From JABDGC01 sp964449835 (GTDB lineage: Bacteria > Pseudomonadota > Gammaproteobacteria > DSM-16500), in contig CAYVBZ010000005.1 in NCBI GenBank assembly GCA_964449835.1, forward strand, positions 1 through 49,307: 49,307 nucleotides of DNA, read 5' to 3'. The translations under genes were made by a program, and so were the position numbers. Positions 16,313 to 24,206 of this stretch are shown here, piece after piece; within the stretch, counting starts at the first letter, position 1; each line of letters opens with the position of its first letter. The notes under the pieces were generated by a model. The model worked only from the letters and a program-made list of their open reading frames with translations. It searched no databases and was not told the DNA's origin.

Positions 16313-16332
16313 CTCCGGCCCGAAGGGCGGAG
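16313..16332. repeat. GC-rich hairpin upstream of the peptide gene
   Basis: The arms CTCCGGCCC (16313-16321) and GGGCGGAG (16325-16332) pair with one bulged G around a GAA loop. It lies about 13 bp upstream of the proposed -35 box of the peptide gene. The stem repeats the GGGCGG of the hairpin at 16231, which suggests a common origin in a mobile-element end. No T-run follows, so it is not a convincing terminator. Confidence 0.45.
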
Positions 16333-16344
16333 ACCTTATTGCTC

Positions 16345-16373
16345 TTGAATTTGGGGCGATGACTGGGTACTAT
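16345..16373 (+). promoter_or_regulatory. Candidate promoter of the peptide/radical SAM operon
   Basis: TTGAAT at 16345-16350 and TACTAT at 16368-16373 are separated by exactly 17 bp, each matching the sigma-70 consensus at four of six positions. The predicted start is near 16380, about 29 nt before the GTG start of the peptide gene. A short inverted repeat, GACTG...CAGTC (16361-16379), overlaps the -10 box and could be an operator. Confidence 0.45.
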
Positions 16374-16408
16374 TCAGTCTCACTAAAAAGACACAGTAGA
16401 GATAAAAC

Positions 16409-16717
16409 GTGGCAACTAAATTTTTTGAAAAAATTTCTCCAGAAGCAAGAATGGCGCTAGAAGCAATAGAAAAAGCCAGGCACGATGGGTCTTTGTTAAA
16501 AGGCTTAAGTAGGTACAGTAACGAAATAGCAAAAAAAGAACATCCCCCCTACAGTGATGGGTGCTACTCTGATACGGGGCCTTACAGTGATGCTGGGTAT
16601 AGTGATAAAGGAGTTTATAGCGATTCTACAAAATACTATGATTCTGGGCCTGATGATTTAACAGAAAATGATAATAACGATAATGTATCTACAGCTTATA
16701 AGTCTCTCAAGCCATAG
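16409..16717 (+). CDS. RiPP precursor peptide with YSD repeats (predicted)
   Basis: A 102-residue polypeptide with the layout of a modified-peptide precursor. Residues 1-45 are a charged helical leader (EARMALEAIEKARHDGS in the middle). Then five Tyr-Ser-Asp units start at residues 48, 53, 59, 64 and 70, with a Tyr-Tyr-Asp at 76, separated by two or three residues rich in Gly, Thr and Lys. An acidic Asp/Asn tail follows from about 80. A Tyr-Ser-Asn at 36-38 may be a degenerate unit. There is one Cys (residue 52). The repeats use different codons (TAC/TAT, AGT/TCT/AGC), so selection acts on the protein. The start is GTG 16409 after GTAGAGAT; ATG 16451 is an alternative that would shorten the leader. 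The radical SAM gene starts 36 nt after the stop. Role as its substrate is inferred. Confidence 0.75.
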   Translation: MATKFFEKISPEARMALEAIEKARHDGSLLKGLSRYSNEIAKKEHPPYSDGCYSDTGPYSDAGYSDKGVYSDSTKYYDSGPDDLTENDNNDNVSTAYKSLKP

Positions 16718-16753
16718 CCCACGACGTCCAGTCTAACCTGAGTCGCCATTATT

Positions 16754-18112
16754 ATGTTTGCCAATCTACGTTGCATAGTCGTTAAGCTCACTTCTAGATG
16801 CAATATTCAATGCGAGTACTGTTATGAAGATATAACATTTGGAAAAGAAAAACATTATAATATGGAAATTGAAAATTTTAAGAAAATAACAAATCGAATT
16901 TTTGCTGAATCAAAAAAAGATTCCATGACTGTGCTTTTTCATGGAGGAGAGCCTTCTTTATTACCCATAAGCTGGATTGATGCCGCCTGTAGTCATGTGC
17001 GCCAACTTGCGATTACCTATAACAAAAAACTTTCTATTGATATTCAATCTAATTTTATCAAAATTACTGATGAAATGATGTCGTGTTTAAAAAGAAACAA
17101 TATTTCTATAGGAGTCAGCATTGATAATCCAGCAACAATGCCTTCATCTATGCGGCCACTTGCTGAAAAAGTGATTGAGAATTTTTTAAGGGCTAGGAAA
17201 ATTGGATTAAAATGTGGAATTTTAACTACGATTAATAAAAGTAATTACAATTTGTTTGACTCCATTTGTGAGTGGCTTAGTTCTGAGATGGGATGCCGTT
17301 CATTTAAAGCGAATGTTGCCTATCCTGTAGGAAAAGGAACCAACTTATCACCCATCACCGCTGAAGAAATTTTTGTAGCCAAAAAAAGCATGATAGACTA
17401 CATCATTAGTACAGATGCTGAGCATCTCGTTGAACATAATATTGTCAATAGCATGATTTATTATATTGACTGTGCCGTTGGTTCTGATGAAAGAAAACCA
17501 AGTTTATGCGGTTCAAAAACCTGTGGCGCAGGCAAAGAGGTTATTGGCTTGACTCCGGAAGGTCATGTGTTGCCATGCGGCAGATTTGCTTGGAATGAGG
17601 AAGAGCATTATTTAGGGAGCCTGTTTGAAAAGAATTCAAAAGAAGAAAAAATTACATATAATAAAAAATTAAAAAAATTTCACTCTTTAGCTTCAGAAAA
17701 TTGGAAAGATTGTAACACTTGTTCTGCAAAACCCATATGCGAATTTTCTTGTCAAGCTTTTATTGTTAGGTCCAGTAACAAGATTAACTTGGAGTGTGAA
17801 GCAACAAAAAAAACATTTTTCTATTTTGAATCCATCAGAAAGAAGATAGAAAACATTTACCCTAAGTTGAAATTGAGAACTTATTTAAATAGGTTATTTG
17901 ATGTCGAAGATTTAAATAAATTTTTTAAGTCTAGCCCAGATGAAAAAAGATTAGTTTGTAAAAACCTCGAGAATATATTTATTATAGAACGTGAGTTAAA
18001 AACCAATAATAATCTTTCTTCGGATGATAAATTAGCCTTCATTCAACATTTGGACGATATTTTAAAAGATACTAAAAATAGGGCTGTGACGCAAACCGGA
18101 ATTTCCTGCTAG
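16754..18112 (+). CDS. Radical SAM/SPASM peptide maturase (RiPP enzyme)
   Basis: A 452-residue radical SAM enzyme. The SAM-cluster motif is C16-x3-C20-x2-C23 (SRCNIQCEYC) with aromatic Tyr24 after it, and the SAM-binding GGEP is at 64-67. A complete SPASM domain follows: C257-x12-G-x4-C275, then C320-x2-C323-x5-C329-x3-C333, then C348, enough to hold two auxiliary iron-sulfur clusters. Such enzymes install carbon or thioether cross-links in ribosomal peptides; the adjacent YSD-repeat peptide is the obvious substrate. A helical extension of about 100 residues follows the SPASM domain and ends GISC. The gene is much richer in A+T than its neighbours, which suggests horizontal transfer. The ATG 16754 has no good ribosome site. 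An anaerobic sulfatase-maturase-like role is the alternative, but no sulfatase is near. Confidence 0.88.
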   Translation: MFANLRCIVVKLTSRCNIQCEYCYEDITFGKEKHYNMEIENFKKITNRIFAESKKDSMTVLFHGGEPSLLPISWIDAACSHVRQLAITYNKKLSIDIQSNFIKITDEMMSCLKRNNISIGVSIDNPATMPSSMRPLAEKVIENFLRARKIGLKCGILTTINKSNYNLFDSICEWLSSEMGCRSFKANVAYPVGKGTNLSPITAEEIFVAKKSMIDYIISTDAEHLVEHNIVNSMIYYIDCAVGSDERKPSLCGSKTCGAGKEVIGLTPEGHVLPCGRFAWNEEEHYLGSLFEKNSKEEKITYNKKLKKFHSLASENWKDCNTCSAKPICEFSCQAFIVRSSNKINLECEATKKTFFYFESIRKKIENIYPKLKLRTYLNRLFDVEDLNKFFKSSPDEKRLVCKNLENIFIIERELKTNNNLSSDDKLAFIQHLDDILKDTKNRAVTQTGISC

Positions 18113-18134
18113 ACTGAGTTCCCTAACGAGAGAG

Positions 18135-18454
18135 ATTCTGCGACTGATTATAGCAATTAGCTTAGCATTGATAGAAATGGAGTGCCATTCATTTCAAGAA
18201 TACTCGCACCAAGCGGGAACCAGCGGGAAATAAAGGCCCAATTGAATAGGCCGCGAATCCAGCAAGGTCAGCGCTTGCTGATAAGCGCGCATTTGCTCAG
18301 CGTATTTGGATTTTTCTTCTTGTAAAAAAGAGGACAAACTTTGTAGGTCCGGTACAGTTGTTTTGTAGTCAATGATCCAGCGCTGCCCCTTTTCGTCAAT
18401 AAAGGTCCTGTCGATGACCAGTGTTTTAATTTCCCCATGAATGAGGGCTGTTAA
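18135..18454. repeat. 320-bp direct repeat, right copy
   Basis: The partner of 15826-16145, identical over all 320 bp. This copy is continuous with the intact AddA-like gene and contains its last 87 codons, stop codon (18194) and about 60 bp beyond. Recombination between the copies would release a 2309-bp circle carrying the peptide and radical SAM genes and leave the AddA-like gene unchanged. Confidence 0.97.
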
Positions 18455-21400
18455 AGAGAGCTCAGCCGCGTTCTCGCTTTGCTGTTGAAGCAACCATTGT
18501 CCGCGACTGTCAGACAAGGTATTTCGCACCGCTTTTTCCACTTTTTCGGTGGAAGCTAAGAGCTGTGAGGGCAAAAGACCATTTTTGAGCAGACAAGTTT
18601 TAAGATAAGCACGCTGCTCTGTCCTTGTTTTCTCCGTCCACCAAGAGGGCCCTAAGTCTGCGATTTGCTGAAATAAATGATGGACCACCGTCCCCATGCC
18701 TTGGGCTTCCTTTTGAGCAAAGTGAAAACCTTGGATTGGATTATGGGCTGGTCTTTCCGCTGCTTCTTTCAAAGAGAGAGGCTGTGTCCATTGGCGGGCC
18801 AAGCGTTTTAAAATGCGCTGCTTGTGATCTACCTTTGATTTGTCTGCGGCTTCCGTGGCATAGCCTGGGAGTTCCTTGTAAATCGCGGGCCAGATTTTTT
18901 TAAGCAGACTGCTCTCCAGGGGTTTTTGATATTCGCCGTTTTCATCGACCTCAAGCGACATGCAAAGATGCAGCGCTTTTCGAGCGCGCGTCGCCGCGAC
19001 ATAGAGCAAACGTCCCTGTTCGTGTTGTGTTTTATTCTTGTTTTGTCTTCGAATGTGCCTGTAAAGTCTGTCTTCTTCGTCGAAGACGGCATGGATCGGC
19101 GCTAAAAGGAGGGCCGTGGTATTATTGATCAGAGGCCGTTCCAGCCAAGTTAATAAAGGTTTGTCCTCTTTAGCACTTCCTTTTTCGAGGTAGGGCAGAA
19201 TCACGACGTCAAACTCCAAGCCCTTCGCGTTATGAATGGTCATGATTTGAAGACGGCAATCCGCTTGCGTCAATGCTTCTGCATACAGGTGTTTGAAGGC
19301 TTCCTTGAAGGAGGCCCATTTGATGTTCAGACTGCCGTCATTCTTCGTTAATTTTTTGAGGAGGCCAAAAAAGATCTTGGCATCTTGCAGCTCCGTTTCT
19401 TTCTCAAGACAGGCAGGGCCGCCGAGGGCCTGCCAGGTATTTTCAATCCAGAGGTGCAAGTCTTCGCGGTGCCGTTCGGTTATAGCTGCTTTTAAAACCG
19501 GCAGAACACGTTTTAGCCGCTCTTGACCGTCCGCACTAAGCTTGGATCGACGCTCGTTTTCTTCCAGGCATTGCCAGATTAACAGTTGCTTGCGATTTCC
19601 AGCAAGCAGCAGAAGATCGTTCAGGGCCAGGCCGCACCACGGTGCCCTGAGAATGGAAAACCAAGCGATGTGGTCTGCGGGATAAAGCAAAGCGCGCGTT
19701 AACGCCAGTAGATCTTGGACCAGGGGCCGCGATTCAAGGGGGTCGATTTCAACCGCTTGGTAGGAGAGTCCCGCGCATTTGAGAGCGGGAATCAAGGTTT
19801 TAAGATGATTACGTGAGCGCACTAAGAGAGCGATATTGTCCTTGGGGTTATTTTGAAGTTCTTGCTGAAGGAGTTGAACAATGCCTTGCGTTTGGGACAA
19901 GCGATTTTCAGTTGGAAAAGAATGTAGACGTACCGTACTCATTTCTGAATTTTCTGCTTTGCCGCTTTTGCTTGGCGTGTAAGAGACGGCCCCGCTTGCG
20001 ATATCGTCATAAGGCGGTAAGACGAGATTAAAATGCTCATTGATCCAGTCCACGATCCGGGGGGTTGAGCGAAAATTAACGGAAAGCGTCAGCGGTTTTA
20101 AAAAAATGCCGCCAAGACCTTGTTCTCGCGCCCTTAGAAACAAGCCGACGTCGGCTTCGCGAAAGCGGTAAATGGATTGCATGGGGTCGCCGACTAAAAA
20201 TAAGCTGCGTCCATCGCCGGCCTGCCAACCGTGCACTAATTTTTTTAAAAGTTCATATTGATTGCTAGAGGTATCCTGAAACTCATCCACTAAAATATGT
20301 TTCAATTGATAGTCCAGCACCAAGGCCAGATCTGTCGGCGTTTCTTCGCTGCCGAGCGCTAGCAGGGCCGCCAGTGCGTTTTCGGTATAATCTATTTTGC
20401 CGCTCGCTTTGAAGATGACTTGCAATTGCGCGACGACGATTTTTAAGACTTCATAGAGGGCTTTCAAAATTTCCCACTGGCTTTCAGAATAATGGGCTTC
20501 GGGCAAATAAAGCAGATCAACCAAGGCCTGATGAAGGTCTTCGTGCTGAGCGAGTGTTTCCAATAAGTCTTTCATTTTTTGTTTATGGAGAGCGTTTGGG
20601 CCGCCCCCTTTCGTTTTAGCTTTTGCTGCTGCTGGAAACCCCAGGTTTTTATCGAGATTTTTACGCCAGTTTTCCTCTTCGGTCAGTAGGAGTTTAGCGA
20701 GGTCACGCCAGGCTGCTTGATCGCTCGCCTCGGTTCCCGGAAGCGCACTCCACTGCTCACAGCGAAGAATAGGGGAAGCGGGATTGTGGATGCGCAAATG
20801 ACTACAGGCAAACCGCAGCAGCGTTAATAATTCTGGAACACAGGTTGTGGGAAAAGCAGCTTTCAATTTTTCCAAAGATTCTTCGATGACGGCCTTCAGT
20901 TGATTTTCAAGCGCTCGTCTCAAGGCGTCAGGATTGTCTAGACTCGCACCTTGATAAGTCACGATATGTGGCAGCCAATGATCACGTTTGCTGAGCATGT
21001 CGATTAGCAACGTTTCTGCCACGGCCAGATTGTTATCCAAATGAAGCAACAAATGCGCGATGGCCTGCGACCAAGCGACATTTTCCTCTAAGTGGGCCAG
21101 AAAAGTTTGGACTGCTTCACGATAAAGCGCGCGGGGGTAATCCATAATTTCCGGCGAAGCGCCAAAGTGAGACAGTAAGGGAAGCTGCTTTGTTAAAAGC
21201 GTATTAAATGCATCAATCGTCTTGATGCGTAGACGATTGGGGTTGACTAGTAAGCCCCAATTCTTTTTTTGATCTTGTTTTAAGGCATTCTGGGCGAGCC
21301 GCCAGGTTTTTTGTTCATGAGCGGCTTCTGGCATGGGCTGCTGTTCGGCTTTTCTTAAGGCATCGCGAATACGGGACCGCATTTCCGAGGCGGCTTTCTT

Positions 21401-21574
21401 CGTGAAGGTAATGGCCAGAATTTCCTCCGGCGCATTGACGCAGGACAATAACTTTAGAAAACGCTGTGTCAGCAGTTCTGTCTTACCGGAGCCAGCCGGG
21501 GCCTGCACAATGAAGGATTGCCCTGGGTCCAAGGCTTGCTCGCGTTCTTTATGGTCAGAGATCAGTTGGCTCAT
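18194..21574 (-). CDS. AddA/RecB-like UvrD-family helicase-nuclease
   Basis: A large superfamily-1 helicase for double-strand-break end processing. From ATG 21574 the product has 1126 residues. Walker A is APAGSGKTELL at 25-35, followed by motif Ia AITFTKKAASEMRSR; the Walker B motif is LVDEFQDTSSNQYEL, with FLVGDPMQSIYRFREADVGLF and TIHNAKGLEFDVVILP further on. The C-terminal PD-(D/E)XK nuclease shows VIDRTFIDEKGQRWIIDYKTTVPD. The frame is open to 21685, but the 37 additional residues lie antisense-like within addB and start MSQLISDHKEREQ is natural. It overlaps the AddB-like gene by 20 bp. Its 3' end is duplicated as part of the 320-bp repeat flanking the RiPP cassette, yet the gene itself is complete. 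Confidence 0.9.
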   Translation of the reverse strand: MSQLISDHKEREQALDPGQSFIVQAPAGSGKTELLTQRFLKLLSCVNAPEEILAITFTKKAASEMRSRIRDALRKAEQQPMPEAAHEQKTWRLAQNALKQDQKKNWGLLVNPNRLRIKTIDAFNTLLTKQLPLLSHFGASPEIMDYPRALYREAVQTFLAHLEENVAWSQAIAHLLLHLDNNLAVAETLLIDMLSKRDHWLPHIVTYQGASLDNPDALRRALENQLKAVIEESLEKLKAAFPTTCVPELLTLLRFACSHLRIHNPASPILRCEQWSALPGTEASDQAAWRDLAKLLLTEEENWRKNLDKNLGFPAAAKAKTKGGGPNALHKQKMKDLLETLAQHEDLHQALVDLLYLPEAHYSESQWEILKALYEVLKIVVAQLQVIFKASGKIDYTENALAALLALGSEETPTDLALVLDYQLKHILVDEFQDTSSNQYELLKKLVHGWQAGDGRSLFLVGDPMQSIYRFREADVGLFLRAREQGLGGIFLKPLTLSVNFRSTPRIVDWINEHFNLVLPPYDDIASGAVSYTPSKSGKAENSEMSTVRLHSFPTENRLSQTQGIVQLLQQELQNNPKDNIALLVRSRNHLKTLIPALKCAGLSYQAVEIDPLESRPLVQDLLALTRALLYPADHIAWFSILRAPWCGLALNDLLLLAGNRKQLLIWQCLEENERRSKLSADGQERLKRVLPVLKAAITERHREDLHLWIENTWQALGGPACLEKETELQDAKIFFGLLKKLTKNDGSLNIKWASFKEAFKHLYAEALTQADCRLQIMTIHNAKGLEFDVVILPYLEKGSAKEDKPLLTWLERPLINNTTALLLAPIHAVFDEEDRLYRHIRRQNKNKTQHEQGRLLYVAATRARKALHLCMSLEVDENGEYQKPLESSLLKKIWPAIYKELPGYATEAADKSKVDHKQRILKRLARQWTQPLSLKEAAERPAHNPIQGFHFAQKEAQGMGTVVHHLFQQIADLGPSWWTEKTRTEQRAYLKTCLLKNGLLPSQLLASTEKVEKAVRNTLSDSRGQWLLQQQSENAAELSLTALIHGEIKTLVIDRTFIDEKGQRWIIDYKTTVPDLQSLSSFLQEEKSKYAEQMRAYQQALTLLDSRPIQLGLYFPLVPAWCEYS

Positions 21575-24206
21575 CGTGGAAAAAACCCTCTTCATGAATG
21601 CGGCAAAAAGTTTTGAGATCACAGTAACGGCAGGTTTCAGCTTCCTTTTTAGGATCAACCTTGGCTTGGCCGCTTTGAAAGTCACGGAATAGTTGAGTCA
21701 AGTTGATGCGCCATTGCTCACGCTGTTCCTCCCAGCTAGAGGCATCGGCCTTTGTTTTTTCAGTGAAGGTCTTGATGCCGGGGATATCCAGTGCTTTTTG
21801 CGCCAAACCTTTGATTTCTGTTTTGTTTGGATAAAGTTGCGCGAAAGCAAGACCGAGGACCTGCATTTCGGTCGTGATGCAATAGAAGGGAAGTTGAGGT
21901 TCATCCGGACGTGTCCCAAACCAGGCATTCGGGTTGCAGTCCTTTTTAGTTTTATAATCGATCATGAGCTGACCGCCCTCGGTCAATTCATCAATGCGGT
22001 CTATGCGCAAGCGAAGTGAAAACTGATCAAGACGTATTTCTTTTTCTTGCTCGATCGCAGCCACTCTGAAAGGCGGGCGCGATTTTTCAAGTTCAAACCA
22101 GTGGCCGAGCAGGTGATTGAAGCGCTGTTTGACCAACTTGTAATAAAGACTGTCAGCGCGAATAAAAGGCGCGAGCTCACTTAAGGCCTGGGAAAGGACG
22201 TGGTGAATTTTGTTTTGCAGCATTTCTGCTGAATAAGACTTTAAAGTTTCTTGGTCCTGTGCTTCTCGCCAGAAGAGTTCCAAAGCCTTGTGTAAAACGC
22301 TGCCGCGTTTTTTGGCGGGCAAGCCGGCCTCCGGTTCCTCAAGCGGGCGGGCACCCAGACGAAGGACAGCAAAAGCTTTGAAAGGACAAGCCGCCTGCAT
22401 TTCAAAGAGCGCAATGCCGCCCTGTAATTTTTCATTCTGGCCCAGAGGGGCAGCCTGTTCATCTTGGAAAGGTTCCAGGGCGCTTGCCAAGAAGACGGTC
22501 CTTGTAGGCGCTTGAATTGGCGCGAGCGCCAGCTCATTTAAGGTGAGCGCAGGTAGTGCGTGAAGAAGCGGGCTGGGACGCAGTTCTTCATTTTCTTTGT
22601 GCTGTGAATAACTAAAGTAAACCTGCGGCGCGGCATTTTGATATTGTTGCATCAGTAAACGGCTGTAGGCGAGTTGACGGTCAGCACTCGCGTTTGGCAT
22701 ACCCAAATTTTTCTGCAGTTCATGCGGAATAAAAGGGTTGGGAGAAGGAGCGGGCGGCCAAGCGGTGTCATCCAGTCCCATGATCCAGAGGTAGTCAAAA
22801 GGCAGGCCCGCCCCTTCAAGTTGACCTAAAATTTGAATCGGTGCCTCGGGAGATTCCGGTTGAAAATAAGTGAGGGTGGCAAGGAGCGTCAAATAATGCA
22901 GTGCTTTTGAATAGCTCAGTTCGGAAAGGACCTGCTCCAGGGGGCCGCATTCCAGCAACAAGTCCAGCCAGCATTTTACAACTTGATATTCCGTGCTATT
23001 TAAGCTCTGTTCGCCAGGCCAGCCTAGGATTTCCAAGAGCTTGGCAAATTGTGCAAACCACGGGCTAATGCTTTGAAATGCCGGTCCTGCCTGACGGTGC
23101 GCATGATAGCGGTTAAGCCGACTGAGAAGCAGCGGACAGGAGGCGAGTTGTGGATCTTGAAGCAAAGAGTCCCAAGCGAGGCTGCTTAAATTGCGGCGGC
23201 GTAAATGGCTGTCGAGTTGGATGCGTGGGTACCTTTCTTTGTCGGCGTCGCCTAGAAAAGGAGAATGCAAAAGAGCGCTCATTGTTTCAGCGGAAAGTAT
23301 TTGCGAAGAGAGTTTGAGAAGCTGCAAAGCGTTCTGGATAACGGGATAAGAAGCCAGCGTTCTGCCGGCTGAAATATTATACTGGGCGGGATTGTCGAAG
23401 ACCCGATTAAAAGCGGCGAGTATCATTTCTCTTTTTTCTTCCAAGTTTGCGGCAATACAGCCGATTCGCGCTTGCGGTTCCTGTTCATGAATTTTCTTGG
23501 CCCAGCGGGCCAGGGTTTCTATCTCAGTTTCTTCATTGTTCAGGCCGATTTGAAAATGGGCCCGCAGGGTCGCTTCTGTCTGAGTGGCTTGATATTTTTG
23601 ATGCTCAACCCGGGCCCCTTGTTCTTCGCAGGCCTTGAGCAAGGCCAAATGTTGCGGCGCCAGTTCAGTGAAGTTGAGTAGAACCAGGCGGGCAGGTAAG
23701 TCTATTTTTTGTTGCTTGATTTTTTCTATCAAGCACTCCGTGAGGCTAGCGTTGTCTAGCCACTGTACTTTCTGGCAGCGCGCTTCAAATTGAGTGGCCC
23801 ATTCTTGAAAATGGCGGCTATTTTCCGTAAATGCGAAATTTTCTTGTTTAAAGTCGGTCCGCCAGAGTTTGAGCGTTGTCCAGGCAGATTTAGCCTGTAG
23901 GGCAAGATCTGAAAGCTTGAGCAGCACCTCGCTTTCCGGACGCGCAGCGATAATTTCCTCCCATAAAATCAACTCTTGATTGGCAGAGAGGGGCAGAAAG
24001 GCGCCATCCATTTCTTTCGCGTTATTGTCAGTCCAAAGCTCTTGGATCCAAGTTTTCCAAGGACGTGGGCGAAAGCTTGGCCAGCATTTCAGTCCTTTCT
24101 TGATTTGCGCTTGGTTATATTGCTTGATCAGCGTTGCGGCGAGCCGTTGATTGGGCGTCAAGAGAATCGTGGATGCTTTAAGTTCCTCAAAGAGCGCGTT
24201 TGTCAT
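21555..24206 (-). CDS. AddB-like nuclease/inactivated helicase, DNA repair
   Basis: The 883-residue protein resembles the proteobacterial 'probable DNA repair protein' group that pairs with AddA-like helicases. The N-terminus STILLTPNQRLAATLIKQYNQ is typical of AddB-type inactive helicase domains. The C-terminal PD-(D/E)XK nuclease has RIDRIDELTEGGQLMIDYKTK. Cysteines for an iron-sulfur cluster appear as AACPFKAFA before the nuclease domain and CRYCDLKTFC at the end (C-x2-C-x5-C), the arrangement known in AddB. The start ATG at 24206 overlaps the histidine kinase stop by 4 bp and the end overlaps the AddA-like gene by 20 bp, so the pair is translated together with the two-component genes. Confidence 0.85.
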   Translation of the reverse strand: MTNALFEELKASTILLTPNQRLAATLIKQYNQAQIKKGLKCWPSFRPRPWKTWIQELWTDNNAKEMDGAFLPLSANQELILWEEIIAARPESEVLLKLSDLALQAKSAWTTLKLWRTDFKQENFAFTENSRHFQEWATQFEARCQKVQWLDNASLTECLIEKIKQQKIDLPARLVLLNFTELAPQHLALLKACEEQGARVEHQKYQATQTEATLRAHFQIGLNNEETEIETLARWAKKIHEQEPQARIGCIAANLEEKREMILAAFNRVFDNPAQYNISAGRTLASYPVIQNALQLLKLSSQILSAETMSALLHSPFLGDADKERYPRIQLDSHLRRRNLSSLAWDSLLQDPQLASCPLLLSRLNRYHAHRQAGPAFQSISPWFAQFAKLLEILGWPGEQSLNSTEYQVVKCWLDLLLECGPLEQVLSELSYSKALHYLTLLATLTYFQPESPEAPIQILGQLEGAGLPFDYLWIMGLDDTAWPPAPSPNPFIPHELQKNLGMPNASADRQLAYSRLLMQQYQNAAPQVYFSYSQHKENEELRPSPLLHALPALTLNELALAPIQAPTRTVFLASALEPFQDEQAAPLGQNEKLQGGIALFEMQAACPFKAFAVLRLGARPLEEPEAGLPAKKRGSVLHKALELFWREAQDQETLKSYSAEMLQNKIHHVLSQALSELAPFIRADSLYYKLVKQRFNHLLGHWFELEKSRPPFRVAAIEQEKEIRLDQFSLRLRIDRIDELTEGGQLMIDYKTKKDCNPNAWFGTRPDEPQLPFYCITTEMQVLGLAFAQLYPNKTEIKGLAQKALDIPGIKTFTEKTKADASSWEEQREQWRINLTQLFRDFQSGQAKVDPKKEAETCRYCDLKTFCRIHEEGFFHDEPTDL

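Noticed and set aside
16170..16460. 96-codon plus-strand open frame upstream of the peptide gene
   Set aside because: It runs through hairpins of the cassette edge and overlaps the peptide gene in another frame. No ribosome site or recognisable protein; composition is that of non-coding GC-rich repeats.
16550..16642. Tandem short repeats considered as a CRISPR or minisatellite
   Set aside because: The units are 15-18 bp, in frame, with varied codons and no spacers; they encode the YSD pattern of the peptide.
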